64,000 nucleotides of DNA from DAOUKH01 sp964291475 (GTDB lineage Bacteria; Chloroflexota; Dehalococcoidia; SHYB01): assembly GCA_964291475.2 (NCBI GenBank), contig OZ220083.1, positions 620,001 through 684,000 of the forward strand, written 5' to 3'. Position numbers and translations under genes: made by a program. The notes below the pieces were generated by a model that ran no database searches, was not told the origin of the DNA, and saw nothing but the letters and a program-made list of their open reading frames with translations. Positions within the stretch are counted from its first letter, which is position 1. Each line of letters begins with the position of its first letter. This document shows positions 17,172 to 26,046 of this stretch, piece by piece.

Positions 17172-18200
17172 CTAGAGCTTGCCGGCGACTTCTTCCGCGA
17201 AGAGCCTCATCGACCGCAGGGTCTTCTCGTGGTCGAGCCCGCCGAAGCCGAAGTTGCCGCCGAAATAGGCGACCCCGTGCTCGTCGCGCAGCTCGCGGAG
17301 CTGGCCCAACACCCGTTCCGGCGTGCCGAAGAACCCGCACCGCTCGTGGAATTCCTCGTAGCTGGTCTCCGGGGGCCGTCCCTGCGCGAACCAGTCTTCG
17401 AGGGACCCGCCCCGCCCCTGGTTGCGCTCTACCTGCCATTCCAGGCACGACCACACCCACTCGAGCTGCGCCTCCGTGTCCCGCCGTACCTGCTCCTCCG
17501 ACTCTCCCACGTAGACGTAGCGGAAGAAGGGCACGTCGGCCGAGTCGACGGACTTGCCGGCCTTCCGCGCCATTTCAAGATAGCCCCGGTGCTGCTCCAC
17601 GGCGGCGTCGGTATCGGGGAGGACGCCGACCATGAAGCCGATGCCGCGGTCGATCGCCGCCTGTACGCTTTCGGGGTTGCGCACCGCCGCGTACACCGGC
17701 GGGTGGGGGCGCTGCACCGGCCGCAGCGGCAGGCTCATTCCTTCGACCTCGTAGAAGGCGCCCTTGTGCGAGTAGACCGGTGACGTCCACAGGCCAAGCA
17801 CCATGTCCAGCACTTCCTTCATCCGTGCTCGGCTCTCCTCGCGGGAGATGCGGAAGCCGTCAAGCTCCACCGTCCCGCCGCTGCCCACGCCGAAGTCGAG
17901 TCGTCCATTGCTCAGCACGTCGAGCATCGCCGTCTCTTCGGCGACGTGGACCGGGTGGCGAATCGGCGCGACCGTCACCGCCGTCCCCAGCCTGATCCGC
18001 GACGTCCGCGCCGCGATGTGCGTCGCCAGCATCAGCGAGGAAGTGGCCATCCCGTAGCGGGAAAAGTGGTGCTCGGCGAACCACGCCGCCTCGAACCCCA
18101 GCGCTTCGGCCACCTGCACCTGTTCCGTGGTCTCTGCGAAGACCTGCGCCGGGGTCTGTCCTCCGGGCCAGGGCACGTGGTGAAAGAGCGCGTACTTCAA
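17172..18200 (-). CDS. LLM class flavin-dependent oxidoreductase
   Basis: Luciferase-like flavin monooxygenase, 342 residues. Motifs parallel the 5216 gene: LKYALFHHVPWPGGQ at the start, WFAEHHFSRYGMATSS (about 40-55), RIRLGTAVTVAPIRHPVHVA (about 70-89) and GRLDFGVGSGG near 100. The start is TTG at 18200, with an AGGA ribosome site about 10 nt upstream that lies just after the stop of the preceding deacetylase gene. It sits in the centre of the seven-gene operon, so it probably performs an oxygenation step in that pathway; RutA, the pyrimidine ring-opening enzyme, belongs to the same superfamily. Confidence 0.87.
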   Translation of the reverse strand: MKYALFHHVPWPGGQTPAQVFAETTEQVQVAEALGFEAAWFAEHHFSRYGMATSSLMLATHIAARTSRIRLGTAVTVAPIRHPVHVAEETAMLDVLSNGRLDFGVGSGGTVELDGFRISREESRARMKEVLDMVLGLWTSPVYSHKGAFYEVEGMSLPLRPVQRPHPPVYAAVRNPESVQAAIDRGIGFMVGVLPDTDAAVEQHRGYLEMARKAGKSVDSADVPFFRYVYVGESEEQVRRDTEAQLEWVWSCLEWQVERNQGRGGSLEDWFAQGRPPETSYEEFHERCGFFGTPERVLGQLRELRDEHGVAYFGGNFGFGGLDHEKTLRSMRLFAEEVAGKL

Positions 18201-18210
18201 GAAAGTCGTC

Positions 18211-19158
18211 CTAGATTGCGGCGTACCGCCGTGCTGAGGCGAACCAGTCTACGATTTCTGAGCCCGTTGCCGCCCAGACGCTGCCGGATGACATCATATG
18301 CGCCAGCGCCGCGTCGAGCCGCCCGATGCGGAACGCTTGGCCGGTGAGCCACGGATGCAGGTTCAGGACGAGCAGCCGCCCGTTCCGCTCCCCCTCCGAG
18401 CGCAGCCGGTCGAACGCTTCCGTCATCATGCGCGCCCACCGCCCCACCTCGACGCGCCGGTCCCACATCGCCTCGACGTCATCCAGGGGAAAGGTCACCG
18501 GCAGCGCGTACAGCTCGCCCTCCGGCACGTGCATCCGGTACGGTTGCTCGTCGTTGACCCAGTCGCACACGTACCGTACCCCCGCCTCCGCCAGCAGTCG
18601 GGGCGTGCGCCTCGATTCGCCATATTCCGGGCTCAGCCACCCCTTGGGCCGTTGGCCCGACGCCTCCGTCAGCGCCTCCAGCGACTCGGCGATATAGGCG
18701 CGTTCCTCGCCCTCGTCCATCCCGCTGGTGATCATGCGGCTCACCGAGACGCCGTGCCCGATGATCTCTGCGCCGAGGTCCAGGCAGTGCTTCACTAAGA
18801 AGGGATAGTTCCGCGCCGTCAGGGCGTCCATGGCCACCGTCGGCGTGATCCCGTGGCGCTGAAGCACTTCGAAGATGCGGAAGACGCCCACCCGGTGCCC
18901 GTACTCCCGGTGGGACCATCGAGTCACGTCGGGGTGCGGCCGGTTGCCGTAACCGCCCGACAGCGTGGGGGACCTGTAGGCGCCCTCCGGCTGCCGCCAT
19001 TCCAGATGCTCCAGCGTCAAGATGACACAGAGCGCGACCGGCGCCTCCCCACGCCACCGCAGACCCGCGCTGCGCGGGTTGAGCGCGCGGTAGTCGTAGT
19101 GCCCGTGATCTGGCCCCGTCCCCAGCTCGGGCACGACGTAGTCGCGGTTCGGGCTCAT
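18211..19158 (-). CDS. polysaccharide deacetylase family protein (PuuE-like)
   Basis: NodB-fold hydrolase of 315 residues. Recognisable parts are LCVILTLEHLEWRQ, where classical deacetylases have TFDDG, then YGHRVGVFRIFEVLQRHGI, GAEIIGHGVSVSRM (one of the metal-site His residues) and LVLNLHPWLTGQ. The acidic-His pattern and lack of HxxxH are those of the PuuE/allantoinase-type subgroup, which hydrolyses cyclic amides rather than chitin-like sugars. The ATG overlaps the stop of the upstream paralogue by 4 nt (ATGA). The two paralogues may form a hetero-oligomer or act in sequence. Confidence 0.83.
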   Translation of the reverse strand: MSPNRDYVVPELGTGPDHGHYDYRALNPRSAGLRWRGEAPVALCVILTLEHLEWRQPEGAYRSPTLSGGYGNRPHPDVTRWSHREYGHRVGVFRIFEVLQRHGITPTVAMDALTARNYPFLVKHCLDLGAEIIGHGVSVSRMITSGMDEGEERAYIAESLEALTEASGQRPKGWLSPEYGESRRTPRLLAEAGVRYVCDWVNDEQPYRMHVPEGELYALPVTFPLDDVEAMWDRRVEVGRWARMMTEAFDRLRSEGERNGRLLVLNLHPWLTGQAFRIGRLDAALAHMMSSGSVWAATGSEIVDWFASARRYAAI

Positions 19159-20078
19159 GATGCCGCCCCTTCATTGAGCCGCGCCGCGTGCGCGACCGCC
19201 TCATCGTAGTAGTGCTCGATGTAATACCGCGCGATCTCGTCCGTCGTCGCCTGCCACACGCCGTCGTGCGACAGGATGTAGTCGAGGACTTCCTCCAGAT
19301 AGCCGATGCGGTGCGGCCTGCCGATCATGAACGGGTGGATGGCGATGCACATCAGCCGCCCGTTCTCCTCCCCCTCCCGGTACAGCTGATCGAACTGCGC
19401 CTTGCACGACTCCGCGAAATAGTCCGCCTCGAAGTGCGCGCTCATCATCGGCACGTCGTTGAGCTCACCCGTATACGGAATGCACAGGAACTTCTCGCCG
19501 CTCCGCACCTTGATCGGGACGGGGTGGTCGTCGAACTTCCAATCGGTCTGGTAGAGGAAGCCCGCCTCCTGCAGCAGGTCGGGCGTGCGCTCCGTATTCG
19601 ACGCCCCGGGCCCCGACTGCGCGATGATCTCGCGCCCGTCGGTGAGGCGGCGGAAGGCGGCGCGGATCTCCTGGTAGAACTCCCGCTCCTCTCCCTCGTT
19701 GAAGTCGGTGATGGCGCGAGTGTTGTAGAAGCCGTGATTCACGAACGTCCAGTCCCGCTCCAGCATCGCCTCCGCGACGTCGGGGAAGTGCGACAGCACC
19801 CCGATGTTCAGCGTCGTCGAGCACTTCACCCGGTAGCGGTCGAGCACGTCCAGCATGCGCCAGAACCCCACCCGGTTGCCGTAGTCCCGCAGCGAATACT
19901 GCTGCACGTCCGGGTGCGGCGTCCGCGGCCAGGGATTGAACGGCGCCGACGGTGGCAGGTACTCGTAGTGCTCGACGTTCGGCGCGACCCACAGCGCCAC
20001 CCGCGCCCCGTTGGGCCATCGCACGATCGGCCGGTCGATGATCGGCAGGTAGTCGAAGCGGTCCGGTTCGAGTGGCAT
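19155..20078 (-). CDS. polysaccharide deacetylase family protein (PuuE-like), paralogue
   Basis: NodB-fold hydrolase of 307 residues, related to the next gene downstream. VALWVAPNVEHYEY (about 27-40), YGNRVGFWRMLDVLDRY (about 66-82), FVNHGFYNTRAITDF (about 112-126) and CIAIHPFMIGRPHR (about 248-261) mark the fold and its remaining metal residues. It is separated from the epimerase by 21 nt and overlaps its paralogue by 4 nt. As in its neighbour, the first Asp motif is replaced by a Glu-His motif. Likely substrates are amides or N-containing rings; this is inference from the PuuE clade. Confidence 0.83.
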   Translation of the reverse strand: MPLEPDRFDYLPIIDRPIVRWPNGARVALWVAPNVEHYEYLPPSAPFNPWPRTPHPDVQQYSLRDYGNRVGFWRMLDVLDRYRVKCSTTLNIGVLSHFPDVAEAMLERDWTFVNHGFYNTRAITDFNEGEEREFYQEIRAAFRRLTDGREIIAQSGPGASNTERTPDLLQEAGFLYQTDWKFDDHPVPIKVRSGEKFLCIPYTGELNDVPMMSAHFEADYFAESCKAQFDQLYREGEENGRLMCIAIHPFMIGRPHRIGYLEEVLDYILSHDGVWQATTDEIARYYIEHYYDEAVAHAARLNEGAAS

Positions 20079-20099
20079 GACGGTGATGGCGTCCCGGCG

Positions 20100-21050
20100 C
20101 TAGCCGAGCTCGCCTAACTCCTTTGCGGCCTTGACCTCGCCGAGGTAGTCCTCCAGCCCTTGCTCCAACGTGTACGAGGGCTCGAACCCGAGTTCCTCTC
20201 GCAGTCGGCGTGCGCTCACCAACCGCAACGAGTCCTCCGGTTCGCTACTCACCTCAATCGACGCGTCGGGCAGGAGCGCCCGGGCGTGGGCGGTGTAGTC
20301 GCCCACCGGCCTCCGCTCCGCCGCCATGTTGAAGACCCGGTGCTCCGGCGTCGGGGCGTTGAGGGCGCAGCTCCACGCCTTCGCCGCGTCCTTCACGTAG
20401 ATCCAGTCGACCATCATCTCGTCCGGTGGCATGACGATCGGCTGGCCCAGGGCCGCGAACTCCGGCCGCACCATGAAGTGCTGCCGCGCGGTGCCGTATC
20501 GCTGCCCGCGTCCCAGCCCGAACACGGAGATGGGCCGCAGCCCGATCACGTCCAGGCCGTACCCCTGGTGATAGGCTTCCGCCAGGTGCTCCATGAAGAG
20601 CTTCGCGCCCCCGTACAGGGTATTGGGGACCGGTGGCGTCGTCTCGTCATGCTCCTCGTCATCCAGCGACAACCGGTGCCCATAGGCGGCTACCGACGAC
20701 GCGTACACCAGCCGCCGCACCCCCCGCAGCCGCGCCGCCTCGAACACGTTTGCCGTGCCCATGCAGTTGATCTTCACCGCCCGCAGCGGACCCATCGCGC
20801 TGCCGCCGGTCAGCAGGAAGGCCAGGTGCACCACCCGGTCCACCCCGTGCCGGTCGATCGCCTCGATGACCTCCGTCGCCTCCCTCACGTCCCCCTGCAC
20901 CACCGTCACGCGGTCCACCAGGTCGGCGACCCGCGTCAGGTTCAGTGCCGCGTCGAAGAGCACGACGTCCCGCTCCCCGTCGACCTCGACCAGGTGGCGC
21001 GCCAGATGCGAGCCCAGAAACCCTGTCCCGCCTGTGATCAGTATCGCCAT
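20100..21050 (-). CDS. NAD(P)-dependent epimerase/dehydratase
   Basis: Short-chain (extended SDR) enzyme of 316 residues. The Rossmann nucleotide motif is at the extreme N-terminus (MAILITGGTGFLGSHLA). The catalytic Ser lies in VYASSVAAYG (about 116) and the YxxxK pair in LYGGAKLFMEHL (about 147-151). I place the start at ATG 21050, where homology begins; the frame is open further upstream but that part is not protein-like. It is the first gene of the seven-gene minus-strand operon. Related annotations include UDP-glucose epimerases and hydroxysteroid or alcohol dehydrogenases. Confidence 0.86.
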   Translation of the reverse strand: MAILITGGTGFLGSHLARHLVEVDGERDVVLFDAALNLTRVADLVDRVTVVQGDVREATEVIEAIDRHGVDRVVHLAFLLTGGSAMGPLRAVKINCMGTANVFEAARLRGVRRLVYASSVAAYGHRLSLDDEEHDETTPPVPNTLYGGAKLFMEHLAEAYHQGYGLDVIGLRPISVFGLGRGQRYGTARQHFMVRPEFAALGQPIVMPPDEMMVDWIYVKDAAKAWSCALNAPTPEHRVFNMAAERRPVGDYTAHARALLPDASIEVSSEPEDSLRLVSARRLREELGFEPSYTLEQGLEDYLGEVKAAKELGELG

Positions 21051-21183
21051 GGATTCCCATCCCCGTGCCGGCGGCCGCCGGCTAGCCGGATGAGGAAGTC
21101 GAAGCTCCGGAGTTCCCCCAGACGAGCCCGCTCCGAGCAAATAGTAGAGACGGCTCCTCACAACTGCAACCGAGTCCCGCCGC

Positions 21184-21212
21184 TTGCGCCTCGCCCCGCC
21201 GCTCCCTAGAGT
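21184..21212 (+). promoter_or_regulatory. promoter TTGCGC-N17-TAGAGT of the solute-binding protein gene
   Basis: TTGCGC at 21184-21189, a 17-nt spacer and TAGAGT at 21207-21212, 36 nt before ATG 21248. Nearly the same block, including most of the spacer, stands at 23397-23425. Confidence 0.55.
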
Positions 21213-21247
21213 TGCCGTAGGCAGCGTTCGTAGCACGGGCCGCGGCG

Positions 21248-23389
21248 ATGGAGGCATCCCTGTCCACGGAGGTGCTCCCCTTAACTGCCGCCTGCCGGAG
21301 ACAGACCTTGCGCCTGACCCCCTCTCGCTTGGCGGCTGCGGCCCTCGTCGCGACCATGACCCTAGTGGTGGCGGCCTGCGATGGCGGCGCCCCTGCTGAG
21401 ACACCGACGGCGGGCCCTCAGCCCACGGCCACACCGAGCCCTCCGCCATCGCCGACGCCCGAGCCGAGGATCGCTACGCCGCCCATCGCCACGCCCACGC
21501 CGCCCGTCGCCACGCCTACGGCCACTGCTGCGCCCACGCCCACGGCGACACCGACCGCTACAGCCGCTCCCACGGCCGCCGCGCCTCCAACGCCGACCGT
21601 TGCGCCGACGCCCACGGCGACCGTTGCCCCTACGTTCCTTCCTACGGAAGTTCCTACGCCCACACCTACTCCCGCGCCGACGCCGACCCCCGTCACCGAA
21701 CCCCGCTACGGAGGCACGGTCACCCTGGGAAGCCATTCGGTTAACTCGGTGACGGGACGCATACCCCCGTATCCGGTAAGGACGTCGGTTACGGAGTCCT
21801 CGATCGCGATTAGCAACAACGTCTACAACAACCTGATGATCAAAGACCCGTTCGCCGATCCACCCCACACCGCCATCGAAGGACACTTGGCGGTCGAGTG
21901 GGGCGTCTCCGGCAACGGGACGACGATCACACTCGAACTGCGTGATGGCGTCACCTGGCACGACGGCGAGGCGTTCACCGCCGAGGACGTCGTGCACTCA
22001 ATCAACGCGATGGCATTCCCGCCCCAGCTGTGGCGTTCGGACTTCCAAGTCCTTCTTACCCATCGATGGGCGGGAGCGCAGGCAGTCGGTGACAGGACCG
22101 TCACCCTTACGACCCGCCAGCCCAGCGCTTACTTCCTCGACCTCCTCACGGAGACCCGCTTCCAAATCTTCCCCGCGCACATCTCCGATCTGGAACAACT
22201 CGCCGCCAACCCGGTCGGCACCGGCCCGTGGATGCACGACAGCACCGAAGTGGACGTCGAGACGGTGCTGGTGAAGAATCCGTCCTACTTCCGGACCGAC
22301 CCCGAAGGCAGGGCGCTTCCCTTCCTCGACGGGCTCACTTGGACACAGTTCGCCGACCCGGAACCCTGGCTCGCTGCGCTAAAGGCAGGCCAGACCCAAA
22401 TGGTCGACCACTTCGAAGGGCACAATCTTCGCCTGCCGGAGGTTCGTGAGGACTTGGAACGGTCCGTCCCCGGCATCGTCTTCGACTACTACATCCAGGC
22501 ACAGTTCGGGGTGATCTTCGGCTCCGCGCCGCCCTTCGACGATCCCAGGGCAAGGGAGGCGGTCTTCCTCTGGCTCGACCGCAAACAGATCCTCGACGTC
22601 GACACCGGCGGGCAGGGTTCGGTCTACGGCTCCGGCGTGCTCCCGACCGACCTTGGCGGAAGGTGGGGCCTCCCTGAGGAGGAAATCTACGGCTGGCCCG
22701 GCCTTCGCTACGTCGACGCCTCGGGCAACACCGTACTCTCCTCAGAGGAGTGGCGAGCAAAGCGTGACGACCTGCGAAAGCACCCCGACGACCTCGCCCG
22801 CGCGAAGGAACTCCTTGCCGAAGCCGGCATCGCCCCCGGCAGCGTGCAACGGACGCTCATCCTCCAGGGTGGCGGTGTGCAAGACCACGTGGGCCCCATG
22901 GTCGCTCGGCAATTCAGCGAGCTCTTTGGCGCCGACTGGCAGATACGATTCTCGACCACCGCCGCCGCCTTCTGGACGCAGCACGTCTTCGCCGGCGACT
23001 GGGAGGGAGTCGCTTGGGGCAACCACGGCGGCGCGGGCCTCGATGACCCTAAACCCATGACGGAAGACGGGGGTTGGGTCAGCAAAAACTTCTGGCATGG
23101 CGGCAGGGGCAGCCCGATCCCGTGGAACGACCACGATCCCAACCCTCGGATCGATTCCCTCTACGCCGAGCAAGACGCCGTCACCGCGGATGACGAGCAA
23201 CGACGCGACTTGATCCATTCCCTGCAACGCGAGGTGCTCCGCCACCACATCCGCATCATCGGGCACGTAGCGAAGCATGCCGGCGCGCACTCCCCCGAGA
23301 TCATGGGCCGTCCCGCGGGCGGCGACCTCCCCGGCACCACCCGCCGGACAAACAACTTGTTGTACGACCGCATGTGGCTGGACGTCTAG
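21248..23389 (+). CDS. ABC transporter substrate-binding lipoprotein (family 5, peptide/nickel type)
   Basis: Extracellular solute-binding lipoprotein of 713 residues. A lipoprotein signal ends at LVVAAC (Cys about 44). About 100 residues of Pro/Thr/Ala repeats follow (about 50-155), a long tether common in Chloroflexota surface proteins. The SBP_bac_5 domain begins at RYGGTVTLGSHS and keeps LTLELRDGVTWHDGEAFTAEDVVHSI-type residues (about 225-250) and GTGPWMHDS (about 325). It would capture peptides, opines or related solutes. No permease is adjacent; permeases of the matching type lie at 62623-64000, too far to assign as partners. Confidence 0.9.
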   Translation: MEASLSTEVLPLTAACRRQTLRLTPSRLAAAALVATMTLVVAACDGGAPAETPTAGPQPTATPSPPPSPTPEPRIATPPIATPTPPVATPTATAAPTPTATPTATAAPTAAAPPTPTVAPTPTATVAPTFLPTEVPTPTPTPAPTPTPVTEPRYGGTVTLGSHSVNSVTGRIPPYPVRTSVTESSIAISNNVYNNLMIKDPFADPPHTAIEGHLAVEWGVSGNGTTITLELRDGVTWHDGEAFTAEDVVHSINAMAFPPQLWRSDFQVLLTHRWAGAQAVGDRTVTLTTRQPSAYFLDLLTETRFQIFPAHISDLEQLAANPVGTGPWMHDSTEVDVETVLVKNPSYFRTDPEGRALPFLDGLTWTQFADPEPWLAALKAGQTQMVDHFEGHNLRLPEVREDLERSVPGIVFDYYIQAQFGVIFGSAPPFDDPRAREAVFLWLDRKQILDVDTGGQGSVYGSGVLPTDLGGRWGLPEEEIYGWPGLRYVDASGNTVLSSEEWRAKRDDLRKHPDDLARAKELLAEAGIAPGSVQRTLILQGGGVQDHVGPMVARQFSELFGADWQIRFSTTAAAFWTQHVFAGDWEGVAWGNHGGAGLDDPKPMTEDGGWVSKNFWHGGRGSPIPWNDHDPNPRIDSLYAEQDAVTADDEQRRDLIHSLQREVLRHHIRIIGHVAKHAGAHSPEIMGRPAGGDLPGTTRRTNNLLYDRMWLDV

Positions 23390-23396
23390 CCGCCGC

Positions 23397-23425
23397 TTGC
23401 GCGCCGCCCTGCCGCTCCGTAGAGT
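23397..23425 (+). promoter_or_regulatory. promoter TTGCGC-N17-TAGAGT of the enoyl-CoA hydratase gene
   Basis: TTGCGC at 23397-23402, 17-nt spacer, TAGAGT at 23420-23425, 54 nt before the GTG start at 23480. Almost identical to the promoter at 21184-21212. Confidence 0.5.
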
Positions 23426-23479
23426 TGCCCTAGCGGCGCCGCGCCCAGCGCGGGCCGCGGCCACCGGAGGACTGCAACC

Positions 23480-24292
23480 GTGGAATACAAAGACCTGATC
23501 GCGGAGCGGAACGGCCACGTCATGACCGTCACCTTCAACCGCCCCGAGACGCTGAACGCTCTGTCCCAGGACATGCTCGACTCCCAGGCCGCCGTCTGCG
23601 AGGAAATCAACCGCGACGACGAGATACGCGTCGCCGTCTTCACCGGCGCGGGCCGCGGCTTCTGCTCCGGCATCGACCTCAAGCAGACCGACTTGACCAA
23701 CAGCCGCCTTGACCACCTCGAAATCAAGCCCAACTACACCGTCGTAGGAAAGATCATGGACGTCGACAAGCCCACCATCGCCGCCGTCAACGGCCCCGCC
23801 GTTGGGGGCGGCCTCGCCCTGGCGCTCGAATGCGACATCCGCATCGCCTCCGACCGCGCCGCCATGTCCGCCATCTACGCCCGCATCGGCATGCCCGTCC
23901 TCGACGGCCTCGGCGACCTCCTTCCGAGAACGGTCGGCCTCTCCCGCGCGCTGGAGATGCTCTTCACCGCCGACATCCTCCGCGCCGACGAATGCGAGCG
24001 CATCGGCCTCGTCAGCCGCGTCGTCCCCCACGACGAGCTCATGCCCACCGTCTACGACCTCGCCGAGCGCATCGCCTCGCGTCCGCCCGTCGCCCTCCGC
24101 CTCACCAAGAACGTCGTCATGACCCCGCCGCGCCGCTCCTACGCCGACCTGATGTTTGCCCACGCCATCGCCGTCGCCAAGAACCAGAAAGTCGCCTCCC
24201 ACGACATCGCCGAGGGCGGCCGCGCCTTCGCCGAGAAGCGCGACCCCAACTTCAGGGGCCTGCTCGCGGACGACGACGGGGCCGCAAACTAG
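23480..24292 (+). CDS. enoyl-CoA hydratase/isomerase family protein
   Basis: Crotonase-fold enzyme of 270 residues acting on a CoA ester. The oxyanion-hole segments are FTGAGRGFCSGIDL (about 54-67) and NGPAVGGGLALALECDIRIAS (about 97-116, in part). The second has the usual Gly-rich stretch, and Asp at 131 in PVLDGLGD could be catalytic. The start is GTG 23480, 9 nt after GGAGG. Its TAG stop overlaps the GTG start of the DUF3179 gene by one base, so the two are coupled. A second family member is at 50652. Confidence 0.9.
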   Translation: MEYKDLIAERNGHVMTVTFNRPETLNALSQDMLDSQAAVCEEINRDDEIRVAVFTGAGRGFCSGIDLKQTDLTNSRLDHLEIKPNYTVVGKIMDVDKPTIAAVNGPAVGGGLALALECDIRIASDRAAMSAIYARIGMPVLDGLGDLLPRTVGLSRALEMLFTADILRADECERIGLVSRVVPHDELMPTVYDLAERIASRPPVALRLTKNVVMTPPRRSYADLMFAHAIAVAKNQKVASHDIAEGGRAFAEKRDPNFRGLLADDDGAAN

Positions 24293-25698
24293 TGCTGTCG
24301 CGCCTGCGTCTCCCTGCGGCGGTGCTCGCCGCCGTCCTCATCGTGGCGGCCTGCGGAGACGGCGACGCTCCCACCGCCGTGCCGTCTCCCACCGCCGAGC
24401 CTGCACCTACCTCCACCGCCGCGCAGACCACCGCGCCCACTCCCACGGCGGCTTCTTCAGACGGCTCCGACACACCGGCGCCCACGCCCATACCCACGCG
24501 GCAGCCAACGTCTGCCTCAACGGAATCCAACACCCCGTCACCCACGTCCACACCGCCGCCCACGGCCCTCCAGCCCACCGCCACGCCGAAGCCGACCCTG
24601 CCGCCCCCGCCTCCCGGTCTCGAGCGCGACCCCGACTACATGGAAGCCCTCCGCGCCGCGAACATCAGCACCCGCCGGTGGCTCACCGACTTCACCCTCC
24701 ACACCGTGCCCTACGCGGAGATACGCTCCGGCGGGCCTGGGCGCGACGGCATCCCGCCCATCGACAACCCCAAGTTCCTCACCCTCGACGAGGCCGCCGA
24801 CTTCCTCAGGGACGAAGAACCCGTGATCGTCTTCGAGCACGCCGGCGACGCGCGGGCCTATCCCCTCCAAATCCTGACCTGGCACGAGATCGTCAACGAC
24901 GTCGTGGGCGGTCTCGAGGTCGCCATCACCTTCTGCCCCCTCTGCAACTCGGCGATAGCCTTCGACCGAAACTTCGAGGGCGACGTCCTCGACTTCGGCA
25001 CCACCGGCAACCTCCGCCGCAGCGACCTCATCATGTGGGACCGCCAGACCGAAAGCTGGTGGCAGCAGTTCACCGGCCACGGCATCGTCGGCGTCCATGC
25101 CGGCAAGCGGCTCGACATCCTTCCGTCGGCGATCAACTCCTGGGCCGACTTCAAAGCCGCCTACCCCAACGGCATGGTCCTCTCCCGCGACACCGGGTTC
25201 TCTCGCGACTACGGCATCAACCCCTACCTGGGCTACGACGAGGCCGACAACCCGCCCTTCCTCTACAGCGGCACCACCGACGGCCGCCTCCCGCCCAAGG
25301 AGCGCGTCGTGGCCATCAGTCTCGGCGGCGAGGACGCGGCCTACCCCTTTACCGTCTTGGCGATAGAGCGCGCCGTCAACGACGTCGTCGGCGGCGAGCC
25401 CATCGCCGTCTTCTTCAAGCCGGGGACGCGCTCGGCGCTGGACGGCAGGATCATCGCGCAGTCCCGCGCCGTCGGCGCGACCGGCGCCTTCAGCGCCGTC
25501 CTCGACGGCGACCGCCTCACCTTCTCCTTCGACGGCGAGAACATCGTCGACGACGCCACGGGAAGCGCCTGGAACATCCAGGGCCACGCCGTCTCCGGCC
25601 CCCTCGAAGGCAAGACCCTCACCAAGATCGTCCACGCCGACCACTTCTGGTTCGCCTGGGGCGTCTTCAAACCCAACACCAGAATCTACGGCGCCTAG
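24292..25698 (+). CDS. DUF3179 domain-containing lipoprotein
   Basis: Exported lipoprotein of 468 residues with a DUF3179 domain of unknown function. The start is GTG 24292, sharing its first base with the preceding stop. The signal PAAVLAAVLIVAAC ends in a lipobox (Cys about 20), followed by a Pro/Thr/Ser linker to about 100. The DUF3179 core includes VIVFEHAGDARAYPLQILTW (about 178-197), ITFCPLCNSAIAFDR (about 213-227) with its conserved Cys pair, and LDFGTTGNLRRSDLIMWDR (about 234-252). Coupling to an enoyl-CoA hydratase is unexpected for a surface lipoprotein and may be simple positional linkage. Confidence 0.88.
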   Translation: MLSRLRLPAAVLAAVLIVAACGDGDAPTAVPSPTAEPAPTSTAAQTTAPTPTAASSDGSDTPAPTPIPTRQPTSASTESNTPSPTSTPPPTALQPTATPKPTLPPPPPGLERDPDYMEALRAANISTRRWLTDFTLHTVPYAEIRSGGPGRDGIPPIDNPKFLTLDEAADFLRDEEPVIVFEHAGDARAYPLQILTWHEIVNDVVGGLEVAITFCPLCNSAIAFDRNFEGDVLDFGTTGNLRRSDLIMWDRQTESWWQQFTGHGIVGVHAGKRLDILPSAINSWADFKAAYPNGMVLSRDTGFSRDYGINPYLGYDEADNPPFLYSGTTDGRLPPKERVVAISLGGEDAAYPFTVLAIERAVNDVVGGEPIAVFFKPGTRSALDGRIIAQSRAVGATGAFSAVLDGDRLTFSFDGENIVDDATGSAWNIQGHAVSGPLEGKTLTKIVHADHFWFAWGVFKPNTRIYGA

Positions 25699-26046
25699 CG
25701 ACGTCCTTCCTTAGCCTCCCCCTCTGGGGGCGCCCCTCAAGCCTCCCTCCCCCTGGGAGGGACTGAGGGCGGGCCTCTCCGGAAGCCTCTTCTCCCCCCG
25801 GGAGAAGATTGAGATGAGGGGCCCCCTGACATCCGCCGATCCCCATCGAAGGGCGCCGACCTCGCTGCCGGCACGGTGTCATCCATGTAGGGGCAACCCT
25901 CGTGGTTGCCCAGGGGTGCGGGCAGGGTCTTCTCCCCTCCCCTGTAGGGGCGCGTCGGGACGCGCCCGTTCCCCCCATCGCCCTTGACACCGCCCTGCCC
26001 TATAATTCAACCACGCCCGCACGGGCGCATGAGGCGAAGCAGCGTC
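25699..26046. repeat. intergenic cluster of hairpin repeats
   Basis: No gene is seen in these 348 bases. From left to right: a hairpin TCCCTCCC-CCT-GGGAGGGA at 25746-25764; TCTTCTCCC-CCC-GGGAGAAGA at 25790-25810 followed by TTGAGATGAGGGGCCCCC; GGGCAACC-CTCGT-GGTTGCCC at 25891-25911; and GGGCGCGTC-GG-GACGCGCCC at 25948-25967. Each has relatives elsewhere in the window. The right end holds a promoter-like block. Confidence 0.8.
25984..26006 (+). promoter_or_regulatory. promoter-like TTGACA and TATAAT with short spacing
   Basis: TTGACA (25984-25989) and a perfect TATAAT (26001-26006) precede the unknown gene at 26047. The spacer is only 11 nt, too short for normal sigma70 use of both boxes. The TATAAT may work alone or with another -35. 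Confidence 0.4.

Noticed and set aside
21381..21752. Repetitive open frames on both strands around the start of the solute-binding protein gene
   Set aside because: They are other-frame readings of the Pro/Thr linker of the lipoprotein; the repeats belong to that tether and are not independent genes.
23830..24291. Extension of the DUF3179 protein upstream across the enoyl-CoA hydratase gene
   Set aside because: That part is an Arg/Pro/His-rich shadow frame; the lipoprotein signal begins at GTG 24292.
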